From: Erodium maritimum
Lineage: Eukaryota > Streptophyta > Magnoliopsida > Geraniales > Geraniaceae
DNA length: 64,000 bases
Direction: 5' to 3'
NCBI GenBank assembly: GCA_963921825.1
Contig: OY997594.1
Span: 56,529,675-56,593,674, forward strand
The notes below the pieces were generated by a model. That model saw only the letters and a program-made list of their open reading frames with translations, was not told the DNA's origin and made no database searches. Shown piece by piece: positions 11,298 to 23,643 of the stretch; within the stretch, counting starts at the first letter, position 1, and the number at the start of each line of letters is the position of its first letter. The position numbers were made by a program, and so were the translations under genes.

Positions 11298-11602
11298 CCA
11301 ACAACTATGACGACATAGTTGAATCGTGTCTCCAAAACGACAGTTGGGAGATGCAACACATACCGTCCCGTCTCCCATGATTGTAGAGCAAATCATTACG
11401 ATGACATAGTCCGTGTCTTTGTAGTACCATTGTGACGCTGATGTACAGTAGAAAGAAACAGTTGTTAAACCTCTCTTATGACGCTCTACAATAACACCCC
11501 TTATATTTTCTTGGACAACATTACCTTATTCTATTTGAAACTTTCTGCTTCAGTCCAACATTACTTACTTGTCCAGAGCAATTTTAGGTACAAAAAACCT
11601 TG
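11298..11602. other. Intergenic spacer, no gene seen
   Basis: Joined to the left flank of the hAT element, this sequence shows scattered GGGAGACACAAC / GTGTCTCC / GGGAGATGCAAC words, which resemble subterminal repeats of a larger decayed DNA transposon. No termini were found, so no element is called. Confidence 0.4.
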
Positions 11603-11610
11603 AGAAGATA

Positions 11611-13969
11611 TTTTTTTTTTGAAACGGGTAACCGGAGACTTTCATTAATACCAAATGGTAATCAAACAGGATGAGGCGTGACCGCCTCGGGTTCCAGATA
11701 TTTGTCCGGGCCGAACGTAGCAAGCCCGGCGCTCATGGACCCATAATATTAGCCCAATTGAAATCGTGGGCAACAACTCAAGACAACTTCCTACCGTCGT
11801 TCCAACAAAATGAGGGAAAATAAACCAAGGTTTAAAATCCGCAAAAAGCAAAGCATCCCAACAAAAATATAAATAATAGCAATAAACAGAAATAACCGGT
11901 GCTGATACTCCAGGCTGCCCGGGACCTCCCAGCAGTGGCTGTCCCGGGTCTGTAGGTATAGTCTGGGGCCGACTCCACCCAACCTTGCTGGGGCAGATCA
12001 TTCCTCCATCGGAGGCCGCTGGACCTCCGCTCCGTCTGCTCGATCCGTCCCCTGAAAGGGCGGGTACCAGGACTGCGTCTGGGTAATCGGATCTCCCCTC
12101 TGCTTCTTTGTCTCCGGTGGGCGTGCATACATCGAACTACTTCTGGTCTTCAGAGTGGTCATCTAGCCTTTGCCTCGACTGGGCCCACCTTTCCCTAGAC
12201 TCTCCTGGGGGTCCGTATGATAGCCCCGTGGATCTGTCTCCTCTCCATCCCTCATCATCGCATTGTATCCGGGGGCAGCTCGGATCACTGGGCCGGCAGC
12301 AGGGCGGATGTTAGCCAGGTAGTCAGACTTTGTGGACTTGGGGGGCGGTGTGGGTGCTCCATGGCCACCCCCTTGCAAAATATTGGTCAACCCTTCGCGG
12401 TTAACCTGCAGTGGACGATTCAGCACACATGGTGATTTCCCTAGAACGGACCATAGAGTTCAGGGTGAGATCACTCAGAAGGTACGTGATCGCCGGGTGA
12501 GATGCTGGGGGGGGGGGTGCACATCCAGGTCCCTCGGGACCAAGATAGAACTATCATATCGAATCTCCTCCCGGCCAATCCCCAGCAACGGGGTTTGGCA
12601 GTGCATTAACCTGTGTGTCAGCATGCCACACCTGCAACAAAAATCCACCACTCTTTCGTACTGTATATCAATCACAACAGAGGAATCAGTACCTGGGAAG
12701 CGGAGTCGGGTTCTGCGCCGTAAGGGTCGAGACAGTTCGATACGAACCCTCATCCAAAGATGTCTATCCTCCCGTCGGATCGACAGGATTAGGGCCGACA
12801 TGATTTGCGTGCCTACGCTGCCCGCAACGAGACCCCGGATGTAGTCATTTCTGGCTCCTCCCGGTATATTCAATGCACTGACCCCGAGTTCCACATGATT
12901 GAAACTGATCTCTTCCACCCGATCGAATCGCCGAAGCGGTTCAACGAGGAGGGGATATCCCTTAAAGCTACATGGACCCCTATGACGGATGTCTTCCATG
13001 ATCTTGGCTGACGGGAAGTGGTAGCCCGTGAGGTCGGGAGACATGAACTCCACCTGAATCCCCGTAACCTTCCATTTCCTCAGCATCATCGCACATACGA
13101 TGTGTTGGTTGTGTGATCGATCCCTTGCGACCTTCGCTGCAAGGGAGAATTTGTACGAGCCGGACGTAAAGAGTGGAACCCCGTCGTCCAACACCACCAG
13201 CTCGTCGTCCTCATCCTCCCAATCCGGGATCGGGGATATACGGCTTGCCTGGATCTCCGAAGACGACCCCGATGGCCTGCTAGCACTCGGACAGTTAGGG
13301 CTAGAAGTCTGCACCCGCTCCGCGGGAGGGAGGCAGCGAGGAACCATCAGAGAAGAGGTTGGCCGAGGGAGATTGGTCAGATCCCGCTGTACCTCCCTCA
13401 TTGTGGATGATTGTCCAGTAAAAGGCGGAAAGGGCACCGATGGGTCTGGGGACACGCCGACGGCCAGGGACGCTCCGACAGACAAGGACGCGCCCGACTT
13501 GTCCTTCAGATCTACCGGAAGCGGCGGCACCCAAGGAGAGGTAGGATCCGTACCGAGCAGTGACAGAGGGGCGGTGGCACGACAGACATCTTGCTGGGCG
13601 GAGACCTCGAGGTCACGAGAGACCTCTGCATGTGGGTGGATCTGGTCGGGGGTGACCACTTCCGGCACATGGGGGCGGTGGGTAGGGAGATCCGACATCG
13701 GAGAAGCAGAAAAGATCGAGGGCGACGTCGAAATGGCTCTAGTGGCGGTGGTGAAGTCGTTGGTGTAGACGGCCAGGCTCCGAGTTCGTGGCGAAAGAGG
13801 CCAGAAGCACGAATGGGGAACGTCGGGTTGTAGGGAAGAAGGCTGTGGGGAAGTAGGTGGTGATAGGTATGGAAGCGGATGGACGACAGGGGAAGATGAA
13901 GACGACGGCGGCGGCGACCCTAATAGGGTATGAGAGAACCTCAGAAGAGGTGTGTGGAGCGCTTTTTTT
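11611..13969 (-). mobile_element. L1-type LINE carrying ORF1 only
   Basis: A minus-strand non-LTR element. Its 3' poly(A) appears as ten T at 11611-11620, next to CTTTCATTAATA (the reverse of an AATAAA-like signal region). An 8-bp duplication AGAAGATA borders it at 11603-11610 and 13970-13977. The single long frame is a DUF4283/zinc-knuckle ORF1. From the end of ORF1 to the poly(A) there are only about 850 bp, too little for endonuclease and reverse transcriptase, and none is recognisable there. Since both ends and the duplication are present, it appears to have moved in this short form. Confidence 0.85.
12475..13698 (-). CDS. LINE ORF1 protein with DUF4283-like core and CCHC knuckle
   Basis: ORF1 proteins of plant L1 elements bind the element RNA and are needed for retrotransposition. 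This 407-residue frame has a Pro/Ser-rich N-terminal third, an acidic patch (DWEDEDDELVVLDDG, about residues 158-172), then a globular region with VCAMMLRKWKVTGIQVEFM and PLLVEPLRRFDRVEEISF that fits the DUF4283 core. Near residue 335 is ERVVDFCCRCGMLTHRLMHC, containing an exact C-x2-C-x4-H-x4-C knuckle. The C-terminal tail is basic. The ATG at 13698 is the first in frame, but the frame stays readable upstream, so the true start may be earlier. It has no internal stop; G-rich DNA near 12510 encodes the end. ORF2 is absent. Confidence 0.8.
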   Translation of the reverse strand: MSDLPTHRPHVPEVVTPDQIHPHAEVSRDLEVSAQQDVCRATAPLSLLGTDPTSPWVPPLPVDLKDKSGASLSVGASLAVGVSPDPSVPFPPFTGQSSTMREVQRDLTNLPRPTSSLMVPRCLPPAERVQTSSPNCPSASRPSGSSSEIQASRISPIPDWEDEDDELVVLDDGVPLFTSGSYKFSLAAKVARDRSHNQHIVCAMMLRKWKVTGIQVEFMSPDLTGYHFPSAKIMEDIRHRGPCSFKGYPLLVEPLRRFDRVEEISFNHVELGVSALNIPGGARNDYIRGLVAGSVGTQIMSALILSIRREDRHLWMRVRIELSRPLRRRTRLRFPGTDSSVVIDIQYERVVDFCCRCGMLTHRLMHCQTPLLGIGREEIRYDSSILVPRDLDVHPPPQHLTRRSRTF

Positions 13970-13977
13970 AGAAGATA

Positions 13978-15160
13978 ATTTTAATGAAACCAATCCCTTC
14001 AATTTTATAACAAGTTTGCTATAGCACTCATTTTTCTAGCTTATAAATGTCCAATCCATCATATCATATTTTTTTAATTATATATTTTATACCTCGATAA
14101 CAGAGTTATTATAAATCTATTCGTAATCATATGCCTCAGCGTTTCTTATAGGACCACTGGCAGATTTGGTCACAATATATAACGATCTAGGACTCATAGT
14201 AGTAATCCCTAACACCATGAACAATTTATCATGTTCGGTCAATTGGACCTCTCTATCAAAGACTCCAATCTACCAACGAAGTGTGTCGCGTTGGGTCTAG
14301 ATTGCTTTAGAGGAATTATATTGAAAATAATAGAATTAAATTGTTGAATATCATTAGTGTACAATGCTTTAGCCTTATTCCATACTTAAGCATATGTACG
14401 ATATGCCTTATAGATAGAATATAGTTTGTGATTAATTGATTGCTATAAGATAGTGACCAACATGTAATCAGTTTTCTTTCGTTAAATCCAATTATCCTTG
14501 ACAATAGCCACACTCTATTTGATGAGATGATCTTCAAGCCCTTGACCTTTAAATCACAAATCAATTGACACAGTCCACAATGTGTAATTGGAACTACCAC
14601 TTAATTTCTCCATTAGTCAGAGGAGTAAGTAATGAAAGGGGTAATTCGATGTCAGAGTGTCGAAATATTTTTTATTATGAGATCATATCCCTAGCAAAGG
14701 TCGATTATTACATCGTAACGGTGACCATAACTTTTGGAAGATACCATCCGAAAAATGGACGGACGTTAAGTAAGAATGCAAAATATCAACTGTTCCCTTG
14801 AAAGTCTATTGTTATGACTTCAAAAAAGGTCAGTTAGGGTAATAAAGCGAGATTTTCCTTTTTTCATTAATTATTTTTTAATTTTCATTAAACTATTTTT
14901 TTTACTTTCACCGATTAACATTTCTCAAAGATCAAATTTCATCATAATTACATTTTTTTCACTAATTGTTCTTTAATCATCCCTTCTTTCATAAGAATGT
15001 ACACAAAACGCAACATCAAAATTCATAATATGTATAGCAAATATAAATAAATAAATAAATTTTACAAAAAGGCCGTTGCACACATTAAAATAAATAATAA
15101 TAAAATTAATTTATAAACTCAAATATTACAAATTTATTTAATAAACTTAATCAAAATACA
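13978..15160. other. AT-rich intergenic DNA, no gene recognised
   Basis: Long A/T runs, no frame above about 95 codons and no familiar protein motif. The 94-codon minus frame at 14316-14600 has no recognisable domain. The part at 14150-14310 is less AT-rich and could be an old LTR remnant, but no termini or relatives in this window support that. Confidence 0.5.
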
Positions 15161-15645
15161 TATATATGTTTGGTATCGAATGAGAACACACCCTTATTAT
15201 TCAAACTACGAACTCGTAGGAGGCTAACACGTGTCCTTGTTCGCACGCGCAAAGCAGTTGTACCAAACATGCACATCGTTGGTACCTTACATACAATGTT
15301 GACACATGTCTTTTTTCGTGCATGCAAAGTTCCGATACCAACATGCAAAGTGCTGGTAAATTTCATACAACGCAGATACGTGTTCTTTTTTCGCGCATGC
15401 AAAGTGCTGGTACCAGCGCTTGGCATGTTAGTATCTGCACACGTGTATTTTAAGTACCAACACTTGTGTATGTAAGGTACAAATACCATATCATGTAATG
15501 TACTAGCACTTTGCATGTTGGTAACAACACTTTGGATATTGGGGTACCAGAGTTTGTGCGCGCAAATATGGACACGTGTCATCCTCTTGTGAGTTCGTAG
15601 TTTGCACAATAAAGACGGTTTCTACTGTATACAGATTATATATAT
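15161..15645. mobile_element. Inverted-repeat element (MITE-like) in TA repeat, copy a
   Basis: Starts and ends in TATATATA. About 50 bp at each end are imperfect inverted repeats, sharing CAAACTACGAACTC (reading inward from both sides). The interior contains repeated GGTACCTTACATA and GCATGCAAAGT words plus GACACGTGTC palindromes. It lacks a transposase; predicted peptides on both strands are products of its symmetry. Superfamily not determined; TA-targeting suggests a Tc1/mariner- or PIF-like relation but is not proof. Confidence 0.65.
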
Positions 15646-16168
15646 ATAGAGGAAATGAATAAGGTGTGAACCGCCCCTTATTGTGCAAACTACAGACTAA
15701 TTTGAACTACAGGATGTGAGCGCGCTGATGCCATCAAGACGCGCAAGATGCTGATATGTAGGCACTCTACTGTTGATGCGCGCACCAAGTACTGGTACCA
15801 TACCTAACACGGTACTGATACCTACATACAAAACACTGGTATCTCACCTAATACGGTGCTGATACCTACATACAAAATGTTGATACCCACATACAAAGTG
15901 TTGATACTATGCAAAGTACTAGTACCTTACCTAACACGGTACTGATACCTTACATAGCACAATGCTAGTACCTTGCATACACGGTGCTGGTACCTTATAA
16001 ATACGGAGTACTGGTCAACACGCGCTGCGCGCGGTCAGAGGCGCACGCGAGAAAGACCACGTGTCAGCATCGCGCGCGCTCTAATGATGTCATTTTGGTC
16101 GAATCCTGTGGCTTAGATTAGTCCTTGGCTTGCACGATAAGAGTGGCTTGTATTGGATACTATATATA
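15646..16168. mobile_element. Inverted-repeat element, copy b
   Basis: Begins in the same TA run in which copy a ends. Left arm has CCCCTTATTGTGCAAACTAC; the right arm, inverted, has CACTCTTATCGTGCAAGCCA. The interior has repeated GGTACTGATACCTACATA-type words and a GCGCGC-rich stretch (16020-16080). Related to copy a by its terminal sequence. No coding capacity. Confidence 0.6.
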
Positions 16169-16450
16169 TAGGCTTGCAATCAGGTGCGAACCAGCTGCTA
16201 CGGTGTGAACCTGCGAATTCGTAAAAAAATAGTGTATGCGGTTTGAGAAAACGACAGCCCCGGTTTGAGTTGAATAATCTTAGACAAAAAAATTCTCAAA
16301 TCAGAAACGCTATTTTCTCAAGATAAAATGCTGTTTTTTCAAACTTTTTTTCCCTCAAACTGGGATGCTATTTTCCTCAAACCAGATTTGAGGTTCGCAG
16401 GTTCACACCGTAAGGGAGGTTTGCACGTGATTGTCTCCCTATATATATAC
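16164..16450. mobile_element. Short inverted-repeat element, copy c
   Basis: About 285 bp between TATATATA ends. The ends read inward CAATCAGGTGCGAACC and CAATCACGTGCAAACC, each followed by ACGGTGTGAACCTGCGAA; the arms extend about 50 bp. A different family from copies a and b. Confidence 0.65.
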
Positions 16451-16762
16451 AATCACGTGCGAACCTCCTTTACAGTGTGAACCTACGTACCTCAAATCTG
16501 GTTTGCGGAAATAGCGAACATGGTTTGAGGAAAATAACATCCCAGTTTGAGGAAAAAAAAGTTTGAGAAAACAGCATTTTACCTTGAGAAAATATGGTTT
16601 GCGAAAATAGTGTTTCTGGTTTGAGAATTTTTTTTGTTCTGCGAATATTCACCTCAAACCGAGAGCGATGTTTCCACAAACCAGATACACTAAACACGCA
16701 GGTTCGCAGTTCACACCGTAACCCATGGTTCGCACCTGATTGTACCCGTATATATATATATG
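16441..16762. mobile_element. Short inverted-repeat element, copy d
   Basis: Same family as copy c, sharing with it the TATATATA at 16441-16449. Ends read CAATCACGTGCGAACC and (inverted) CAATCAGGTGCGAACC. The interior has TTTGAGAAAA and CCTCAAAC words matching copy c. Non-coding. Confidence 0.65.
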
Positions 16763-17005
16763 CATTACCTATTTTAAATGATCCTTATGTTGTAATATGT
16801 AAATCAAAGCAACAACATAAACAAAAAACTGTAACACAAGGGTAAAAAAAATATAACACCAAATTTTGGTTTTAAATAACAAAACCGAACCCAATATTTA
16901 AACCTAAAATTGGATGCAACATATATTTTTTTATCCTTATGTTACATGTCTTTGTTCTTGATTTTCTTTTTTAACATTTTACTCCATAAAGATCCATTTA
17001 CAACG

Positions 17006-17126
<121 letters not shown>

Positions 17127-17550
17127 ACAAGATGCGGTCAAAGTGACGTCATCAGAACGCCCCAGATGCTGACACATGGCGTGCACGCGCACGGTGCTGG
17201 TGCACGCGCGCACGATGCTGGTGCACGCGCGCACGATGCTGATAGTTTACATAGCACATTGCTTATAGTTTAGTACAAATGTAACCTATCAACACTTATG
17301 TAGTAAACTATCATCACCGTGCTATGCAAACTATCATCACTTTGCGCGCGGGCACCAACGCGCCCACGTGTCAGCATCTGGTGAGTTCGTAGTTTTCACA
17401 ATAAGGTGCGGTGTTTTATATATTTAATTGCCCACATGTCAGCATCTGGTGCGCTCTGCTGACATCACTTTGGGGGGGATCCTATGGCTCAAATTGGTTC
17501 GTAGTTTGCACAATAAGGAGTGGTTTGTACTTGATACCAACTATATATAT
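17127..17550. mobile_element. Inverted-repeat element remnant, copy e
   Basis: The left part has AAAGTGACGTCATCAGA and the right part its inverse, AAAGTGATGTCAGCAGA, each followed by CCAGATGCTGACA. The right terminus TAGTTTGCACAATAAGGAGTGG matches copies a and b only in its CAAAC/GTTTG core. Two GTGCACGCGCGCACGATGCT units are tandem near 17200-17235. Probably one element overlapping a second; borders uncertain. Confidence 0.5.
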
Positions 17551-17867
17551 GTATCAAATAAGAACACGTTTTATTGTGCAAACTACGAACTCACAGGATG
17601 CTGACACGTGTCCTTTTTCGAGCATGGAAAGTTGTGCTACCAACATGCAAAGTGCTGATACCTTACATATAATGATGACACATGACCTTTTCCTTGCATG
17701 AAAAGTTGTGGTACCAACATAGAAAGTGTTGGTACATTACATGTTATGGTATTGGTACCTTACATAGACAAGTGTTGGTACCTTACATACACGGGTGCTG
17801 ATAACAACATGCAAAATTGTGGCACCAACATGTAAAGTGATTGTACCTTACAAAAAAGTGTTGGTAC
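17551..17867. mobile_element. Inverted-repeat element, copy f, left half
   Basis: Begins at the TA run at 17542-17550 with TTATTGTGCAAACTACGAAC, as in copy a, and has several GGTACCTTACATA words. It is cut at 17867 by the Ty3 composite; its other half resumes at 28353. GGTAC, the duplicated target, is itself part of the repeated interior word. Confidence 0.7.
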
Positions 17868-20454
17868 TGTCACACCCCAAATCCGGTTTTGACCGGACTC
17901 GAGACGTGAACTTAAGGTGATAAATAAATATAGCAGTTCAAGAAAATAAAATTTTAAAATAATAATCCGAGATCCATAAATCCGATAAAAAAAGAGTCAA
18001 CAGCTCTGAAAAACCTAGTAAATAAGTATTTAGTTCAAAATAATAGTACGTCTCTAGACAGCTAAACAAGACCCTCGCTAGCTCCCAAGCGCCGAGAATC
18101 CCGCTAGCACAAGTCCCGCTCAAGGCCTGAAAAACAACAAGGTAAATGGGTGAGCCTTCGCTCAGTAGGAAAAGTAGTTAAGGTTATGAACATCAGTTCA
18201 CCACCACGAGTAACCGTCCAATTAGGACATACTAGCAAAGCATAACTACTAACAACGCCCACGGGAAGTTACCAACCACCAATCACTCAACCAAGACCAT
18301 AATCACACTTAAAACATCGCACACAGTCAACAACATGCATACAACACACAACAGAGTAAACACATAATCTACACAACAGTTCTCAACAACACCGGTTATC
18401 CCAGCCCATCCCACTTATATCGTACCGGAACACTAAACATCGGTCCCGACATCTTCCCGTCACGTAGACTCGGGGTAACATCCCTGACTGGCAATACATT
18501 CAGTCGGATGTATTCCCGTCATGTAGACTCGGGGCCTCATGCACACCGGACCGGCACATACCTCGGTCGTACGCCTTCCCGGACCACATAGCATCGGGGT
18601 AATGATTACACCATCCTCTTTCTCGATACCCTACACCGGCATACTCTCTCAGTGTAGGAATCAAACCGGACACACCTCCTCTTGGAACACACATCAAGAG
18701 AATAACACACATCACAATGTCATAGTTCGACCACGACATACCAACCGAGCCAACTCACCATAACACACATACCGGTCTATCACTCACCCGATCATATCAC
18801 AATCAAAGGTTCACATCACATCACGCATGGCACACTTGCCTAAACATAGCAACAACATGCCACACCGAGTATATCTTATTATGACTATTAATCTAATCCA
18901 CGGCTACAACACGCATCATGCATCTGAATCATAGGTCATGGCATCACAATCAACACACAACCCTAAGGCTCGACATGACCATTCTACCAGCACGACAATT
19001 CCCATAATTGAAAGCGGTTATTCTAGTGAATCACATCCTATATGCAAACTAAGACTCTTCCGTTTATTATCGTAATTGAAAGTGGTTATTCTAGTGAATC
19101 ACATCCTATATGCAAACTAGGACCTTTCCAGTTATTATTATTATTATTATTATTATCTTAAAGGCATACTAGTAACTTTCTGTAATCAAACCGGTAGTCG
19201 TTACTTTCCCTACCTCAAAAGTAATCAACTCTCAACTCCTAGCTGCTGACGACCTGACTAGCTTCCTCCTCCACTTCACGATGTCCAAGTGCCTCCTCCT
19301 CCGTCACGCTCGGGTCCAAAGTCTTGAATCACAAAACAAACCGCGAGTCAAGAGTAATTCGCAAATGTTTAAAGAAGAAAACACTCCCAATTAACCCTAA
19401 AAGGACTCGGTTATAGATAACCGTCCCAATTACTCGAGATTCAACAAAATGGGCCTAAAAGGCCCAAATCAGGTCTGTCACGGTTCTGGTCACGGGTCTT
19501 TGATGGGCTCCGCCACGGATCTGGTCACGGATCCGTGGTCCAGGCCGTCACGGTTCTCCTCACGGAGCTGTAACGTCTCCTGTCATGGTTCCCGTCACGG
19601 ATCCGTGACGGGTCTGTCACTGTTCATCGTCTTCTTCCTCCAGCTTCGGTTTTCCACGAAAATTACCCCCAAAACCTCCATTGATGACCTTCTAAAGCTC
19701 CAAAACAGTACCTAGAATGTCTCTACTTCAAAACCCAACATGGGTCTTCATCAAAACTCCACAAAACCAAACTAAAACCAGCATCCAGTCTCCTTTCCAC
19801 TCCATAAATCATCATCCATCATCAAAACTCAAAAACCCAACCCTTGTTCATCAATTTCTTCAAAACCCATGAACCAAAATTACCCAAAACGAAAAAGGAA
19901 GAGGGATTTACCTTGAGGATGGAGAATAGATGAAGAATCAAGTAAAAATGGAAGATTTTGGGTAGAGAATGGGTTCAAGCCACCATTTTTCCCACACCCC
20001 ATACTTAAGCTTTTCTCGCCCCGAGAAAACCAAACTACCTAAAACAGTAAGATATGTCCCGGTTAAACCCCGAGGTTCACCTTGATTAGCGAATTTCGAA
20101 CGTTTCGGGCCCCGAACGGGCACTTTTCTCAAGAAATTACGAAACTTGACGGGCTTCAAAGAAACGGCTCAACTAAGACCGCTGCGACGACGGCTAAGCT
20201 TTTTGGATCCAAAATGGTCCTCGAATGGACCAAAATGTCGCTCGGTTGACTTTTCCAACGAAAAGGCAACATTTCCCAAACTGATCAGAAAGTTGCCATA
20301 AGTCCCCTGGAACTCACTTTGGTTAATATCGGGGTCAACTTAAGTCCGGTATGACCCTCGGGGTCAAATTTAGGTTCAATCAAGTGTCTGCTGAATTTTT
20401 TAAAATTTTCCTGTTTTTCGCAGATTTGACTGGCGTTGACCGAGAGTGGTTATT
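17868..20454 (-). repeat. Mosaic chromovirus LTR
   Basis: Left of about 19990 it matches the LTR at 52084; right of that point (especially 20090-20454) it instead matches the sister-family LTR end at 40805-41170 (GGGCCCCGAACGGGCAC, then AAGACCGCTGCGACGACGG, ending GGTTATTACA). So the two halves come from different LTR subfamilies. It includes the CACGG/CCGTG cluster at 19475-19615 and the box GAGCCTTCGCTCAGTAGG at 18153. Confidence 0.75.
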
Positions 20455-23400
20455 ACAACGGGTCCTGATTGCCATTAGTGATCTCAACTGCCCCTTTTGA
20501 AAGGATTCGAGTCACTGTATATGGACCGCTCCACTTTGACACCAGCTTGCCCGGGTAGAGCTTCAATCTCGAGTTGTACAGCAAGACTTTATCTCCTTCT
20601 TTGAACACCCTCATCTTAATGCGTCTGTCATGATACCATTTTACTCTCTCCTTGTATAGCTTCGAATTGTGGTATGCTTGATGTCGAAACTCCTCCAGCG
20701 CATTCAACTGCAACAACCTGTTCTCATCACAAACTCGGGCATCGAAGTTAAGAAACTTAATAGCCCAATAAGCTTTATACTCTAATTCCAGAGGTAGGTG
20801 ACATGATTTACCAAAAACCAGTCTATAAGGCGAGCAATAAATAGGTGTTTTAAATGCAGTTCTATAAGCCCAAAGAGCATTATCAAGCTTGGTAGACCAG
20901 TCTTTCCTAGATGAATCAACTGTCTTTTCTAGGATGCTCTTTAACTCCCTATTGGTCACTTCAACTTGACCACTTGTTTGGGGGTGATAAGGGGTAGCGA
21001 GTCTATGGTGGACACCATAACTACCTATTAGCTTCCAAAAGTGTTTGTTGCAAAAATGTTTGCCACCATCACTAATGATCGCCCTAGGAGTACCAAACCG
21101 GGAAAAATATGTTTCTTTAAAAATGCACATACCGGTTTGTGGTCGTTAGTGGGCAAGGCCACTGCCTCTGCCCACTTGGACACATAGTCCACAACTACTA
21201 AAATATACTCATTATTATGGGACTTTGGAAAGGGTCCTATAAAATCAATCCCCCACAGATCGAACACCTCCACCTCAATGGTGATGTTCATAGGAATTTC
21301 GTGTTTTTTTAGAAATATTACCTGTTCGCTGGCACCTATCACAGTTTTTAGCATAAAAATGTGCATCATGAAAAAGAGTAGGCCAGTAGAAACCGGATTC
21401 CAACACCTTGCTCGCTATCCTTGTGTCGCCGAAATGCCCTCCAACTTCACCTTCATGACAATGGTAGAGAATGCTCTGCATGTCTGAGTCTGGGATACAC
21501 CTCCTGATCATCTGATCTGCACATATCTTAAACAAAAGAGGATCATCCCAAAAATAACTCTTAACATCATGCAAAAATTTCTTCTTCTGATGTGAGTTGA
21601 GACCGTTAGGCATCTCCCCAGAGGCCAAATAATTTGCAATATGTGCAAACCATGGTGCCTTCTGGTTCTCTACCTGAAACAAGTGTTCATCAGGAAATTC
21701 CTCCCAGATAGGCACCTGTGTGTTCTCATACGGATTCTCAATCCGTGAGAGATGGTCAGCAACCACATTCTCCACCCCTTCTTGTCCTTAAACTCCATGT
21801 CAAACTCCTGCAACAACAAGATCCATCTTAGTAATCTAGGCTTGGCGTCCTTTTTACTCAGCAAATATTTCAATGCTGAGTGGTCAGTATAAACAATTAC
21901 TTTAGATAACACAAGGTATGAGTGAAATTTATCACAAGCAAATACTACTGCTAATAGTTCTTTTTCTGTGGTAGCATAATTTACCTGAGCTTCATTAAGC
22001 ACCCTACTAGCGTAGTAAATAGTGTGAAATACCTTATCCTTTCTCTGTCCCAGGACAGCCCCAACTACTAGGTCACTAGCATCACACATCAGCTCGAAAG
22101 GCAGAGACAGCAGTTTCTCCTTAATCACGTTAAAAGAGTTCAAACATGCATCATCAAAAACAAAAGGAATATCCTTAACCAACAAGTTACCCAATGGTTT
22201 AGCAATTTCAGAAAATCCCTTAAAGAATCTACGATAAACCCAGCATGTCCAAGAAAACTCCTAACGGCTTTCACTGAATTAGGTGGGGGCAATCTACCAA
22301 TCACATCCACCTTGGCCTTATCTACCTCAATGCCCTTTGAGGAGATGTTATGGGCTAAAACGATGCCCTCATTTACCATGAAATGACATTTCTCCCAGTT
22401 GAGCACAAGATTGGACTCCATGAGTCAACACAGCAGATAAATTAATTAAACAATTATCAAATGAGGAGCCAAACATGGTAAAATCATCCATGAAAACTTC
22501 CAGATATGCCCCTACCATATCATGAAATATAGATAGCATGCATCTCTGAAAGGTGACAGGGGCGTTACATAACCCAAATGGCATTCGGCTATATGCGAAG
22601 GTTCCATAAAGACAAGTAAAAGTAGTCTTTTCTTGATCCTCGGGCGCTATAGCAATTTGGTTGTAACCACTATACTCATCTAAAAAGCAATAAAACTCAT
22701 GCCCTGCTAATCTCTCTAACATCTGATCAATGAATGGTAAGGGGAAATGATCTTTACGGGTTGCATCATTTAATTTTCTATAGTCTATGCATACCCGCCA
22801 ACCTGTAACCGTCCTAGTAGGGATTAATTCATTTTTATCATTTTGGACTACAGTCACCCCCCCTTTCTTAGGTACACATTGTACAGGACTTACCCAAGAT
22901 CTATATGAAATTGGATAGATAATACCTGCATCAAGGAGTTTGATTACCTCCTTCTTAACCACCACCTGCATCAACGGGTTAAGCCGTCTTTGGTTTTGCA
23001 CACTCGGGTGATGGTCCTCTTCCATCAAGATTTTATGCATGCACATGGATGGACTAATTCCTTGGATGTCTGCAATTGTCCATCCAAAGGCCTTTTTGTG
23101 CTCCCTCAACACTCTCAACAACTTATCTACCTGCAATTCAGACAACGCAGATGAAATTATCACCGGTAAAGTACCATCACTATTCAAATATGCGTATTTT
23201 AAATTATCAGGTAATGGCTTTAATTCCAAATCTGGAGGTTGTTCGATTGATGGTTTCAGCTTAGGTCCAGTAGGGGTCTCCAAGGTTTGAAACTTGCTTT
23301 GGCGAGCCCTCATAGGCTTGCATGCTTCCAACATCTGCACTGCTTCATCTATACCTTCCTGTGGATATGAAACTTCATTAGACAGACTTTCAATTAAAGA

Positions 23401-23643
23401 TGCCTCTAAAGGATCATTAAACCTAGATATATTAAAATTCTCTTGACAACCATAATCAAAAGCATCAATAGAAAAGCATGTATTATCTCTCCTATCATGT
23501 TTCATACCTCGGAAGACATTAAAAACAACTTCCTCTTGACCATACCTAATGGTCAACTTACCTTCCTCCACATCAATCAGAGCCCTAGCTGTGGCCAAAA
23601 AGGGTCTACCCAAAATCATAGGGGTTTCATAGTCCTCTGCCAT
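20455..23643 (-). pseudogene. Athila-type pol remnant (protease end, RT, RNase H, integrase)
   Basis: From right to left on the minus strand: ETPMILGRPFLATARALIDV (end of protease, about 23640-23570); reverse transcriptase with CIDYRKLNDATRKDHFPLPF (about 22790) and EVFMDDF in place of the canonical YxDD box (about 22490); RNase H with [15 protein letters not shown] (about 22100) and [20 protein letters not shown] (about 21880); integrase with an HHCC-type zinc region ending [15 protein letters not shown] (about 21330) and a catalytic core with [11 protein letters not shown] and [16 protein letters not shown] (about 21250-21050). The last segment, [20 protein letters not shown], is an Athila signature. 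Fossil; no functional product is expected. Confidence 0.88.

Noticed and set aside
11298-11460. CACTA-type transposon, from GGGAGACACAAC-like subterminal words and TTTGTAGTA
   Set aside because: No CACTA termini, 3-bp duplication or transposase could be found.
13100-13768. 222-codon plus frame opposite the LINE ORF1
   Set aside because: Shadow of ORF1, which has the DUF4283-like core and exact CCHC knuckle on the minus strand.
15151-15609. 152-codon minus frame
   Set aside because: It covers an inverted-repeat element from arm to arm, and its Cys/Thr/His-rich composition arises from repeated GCATGCAAAGT and GGTACC words.
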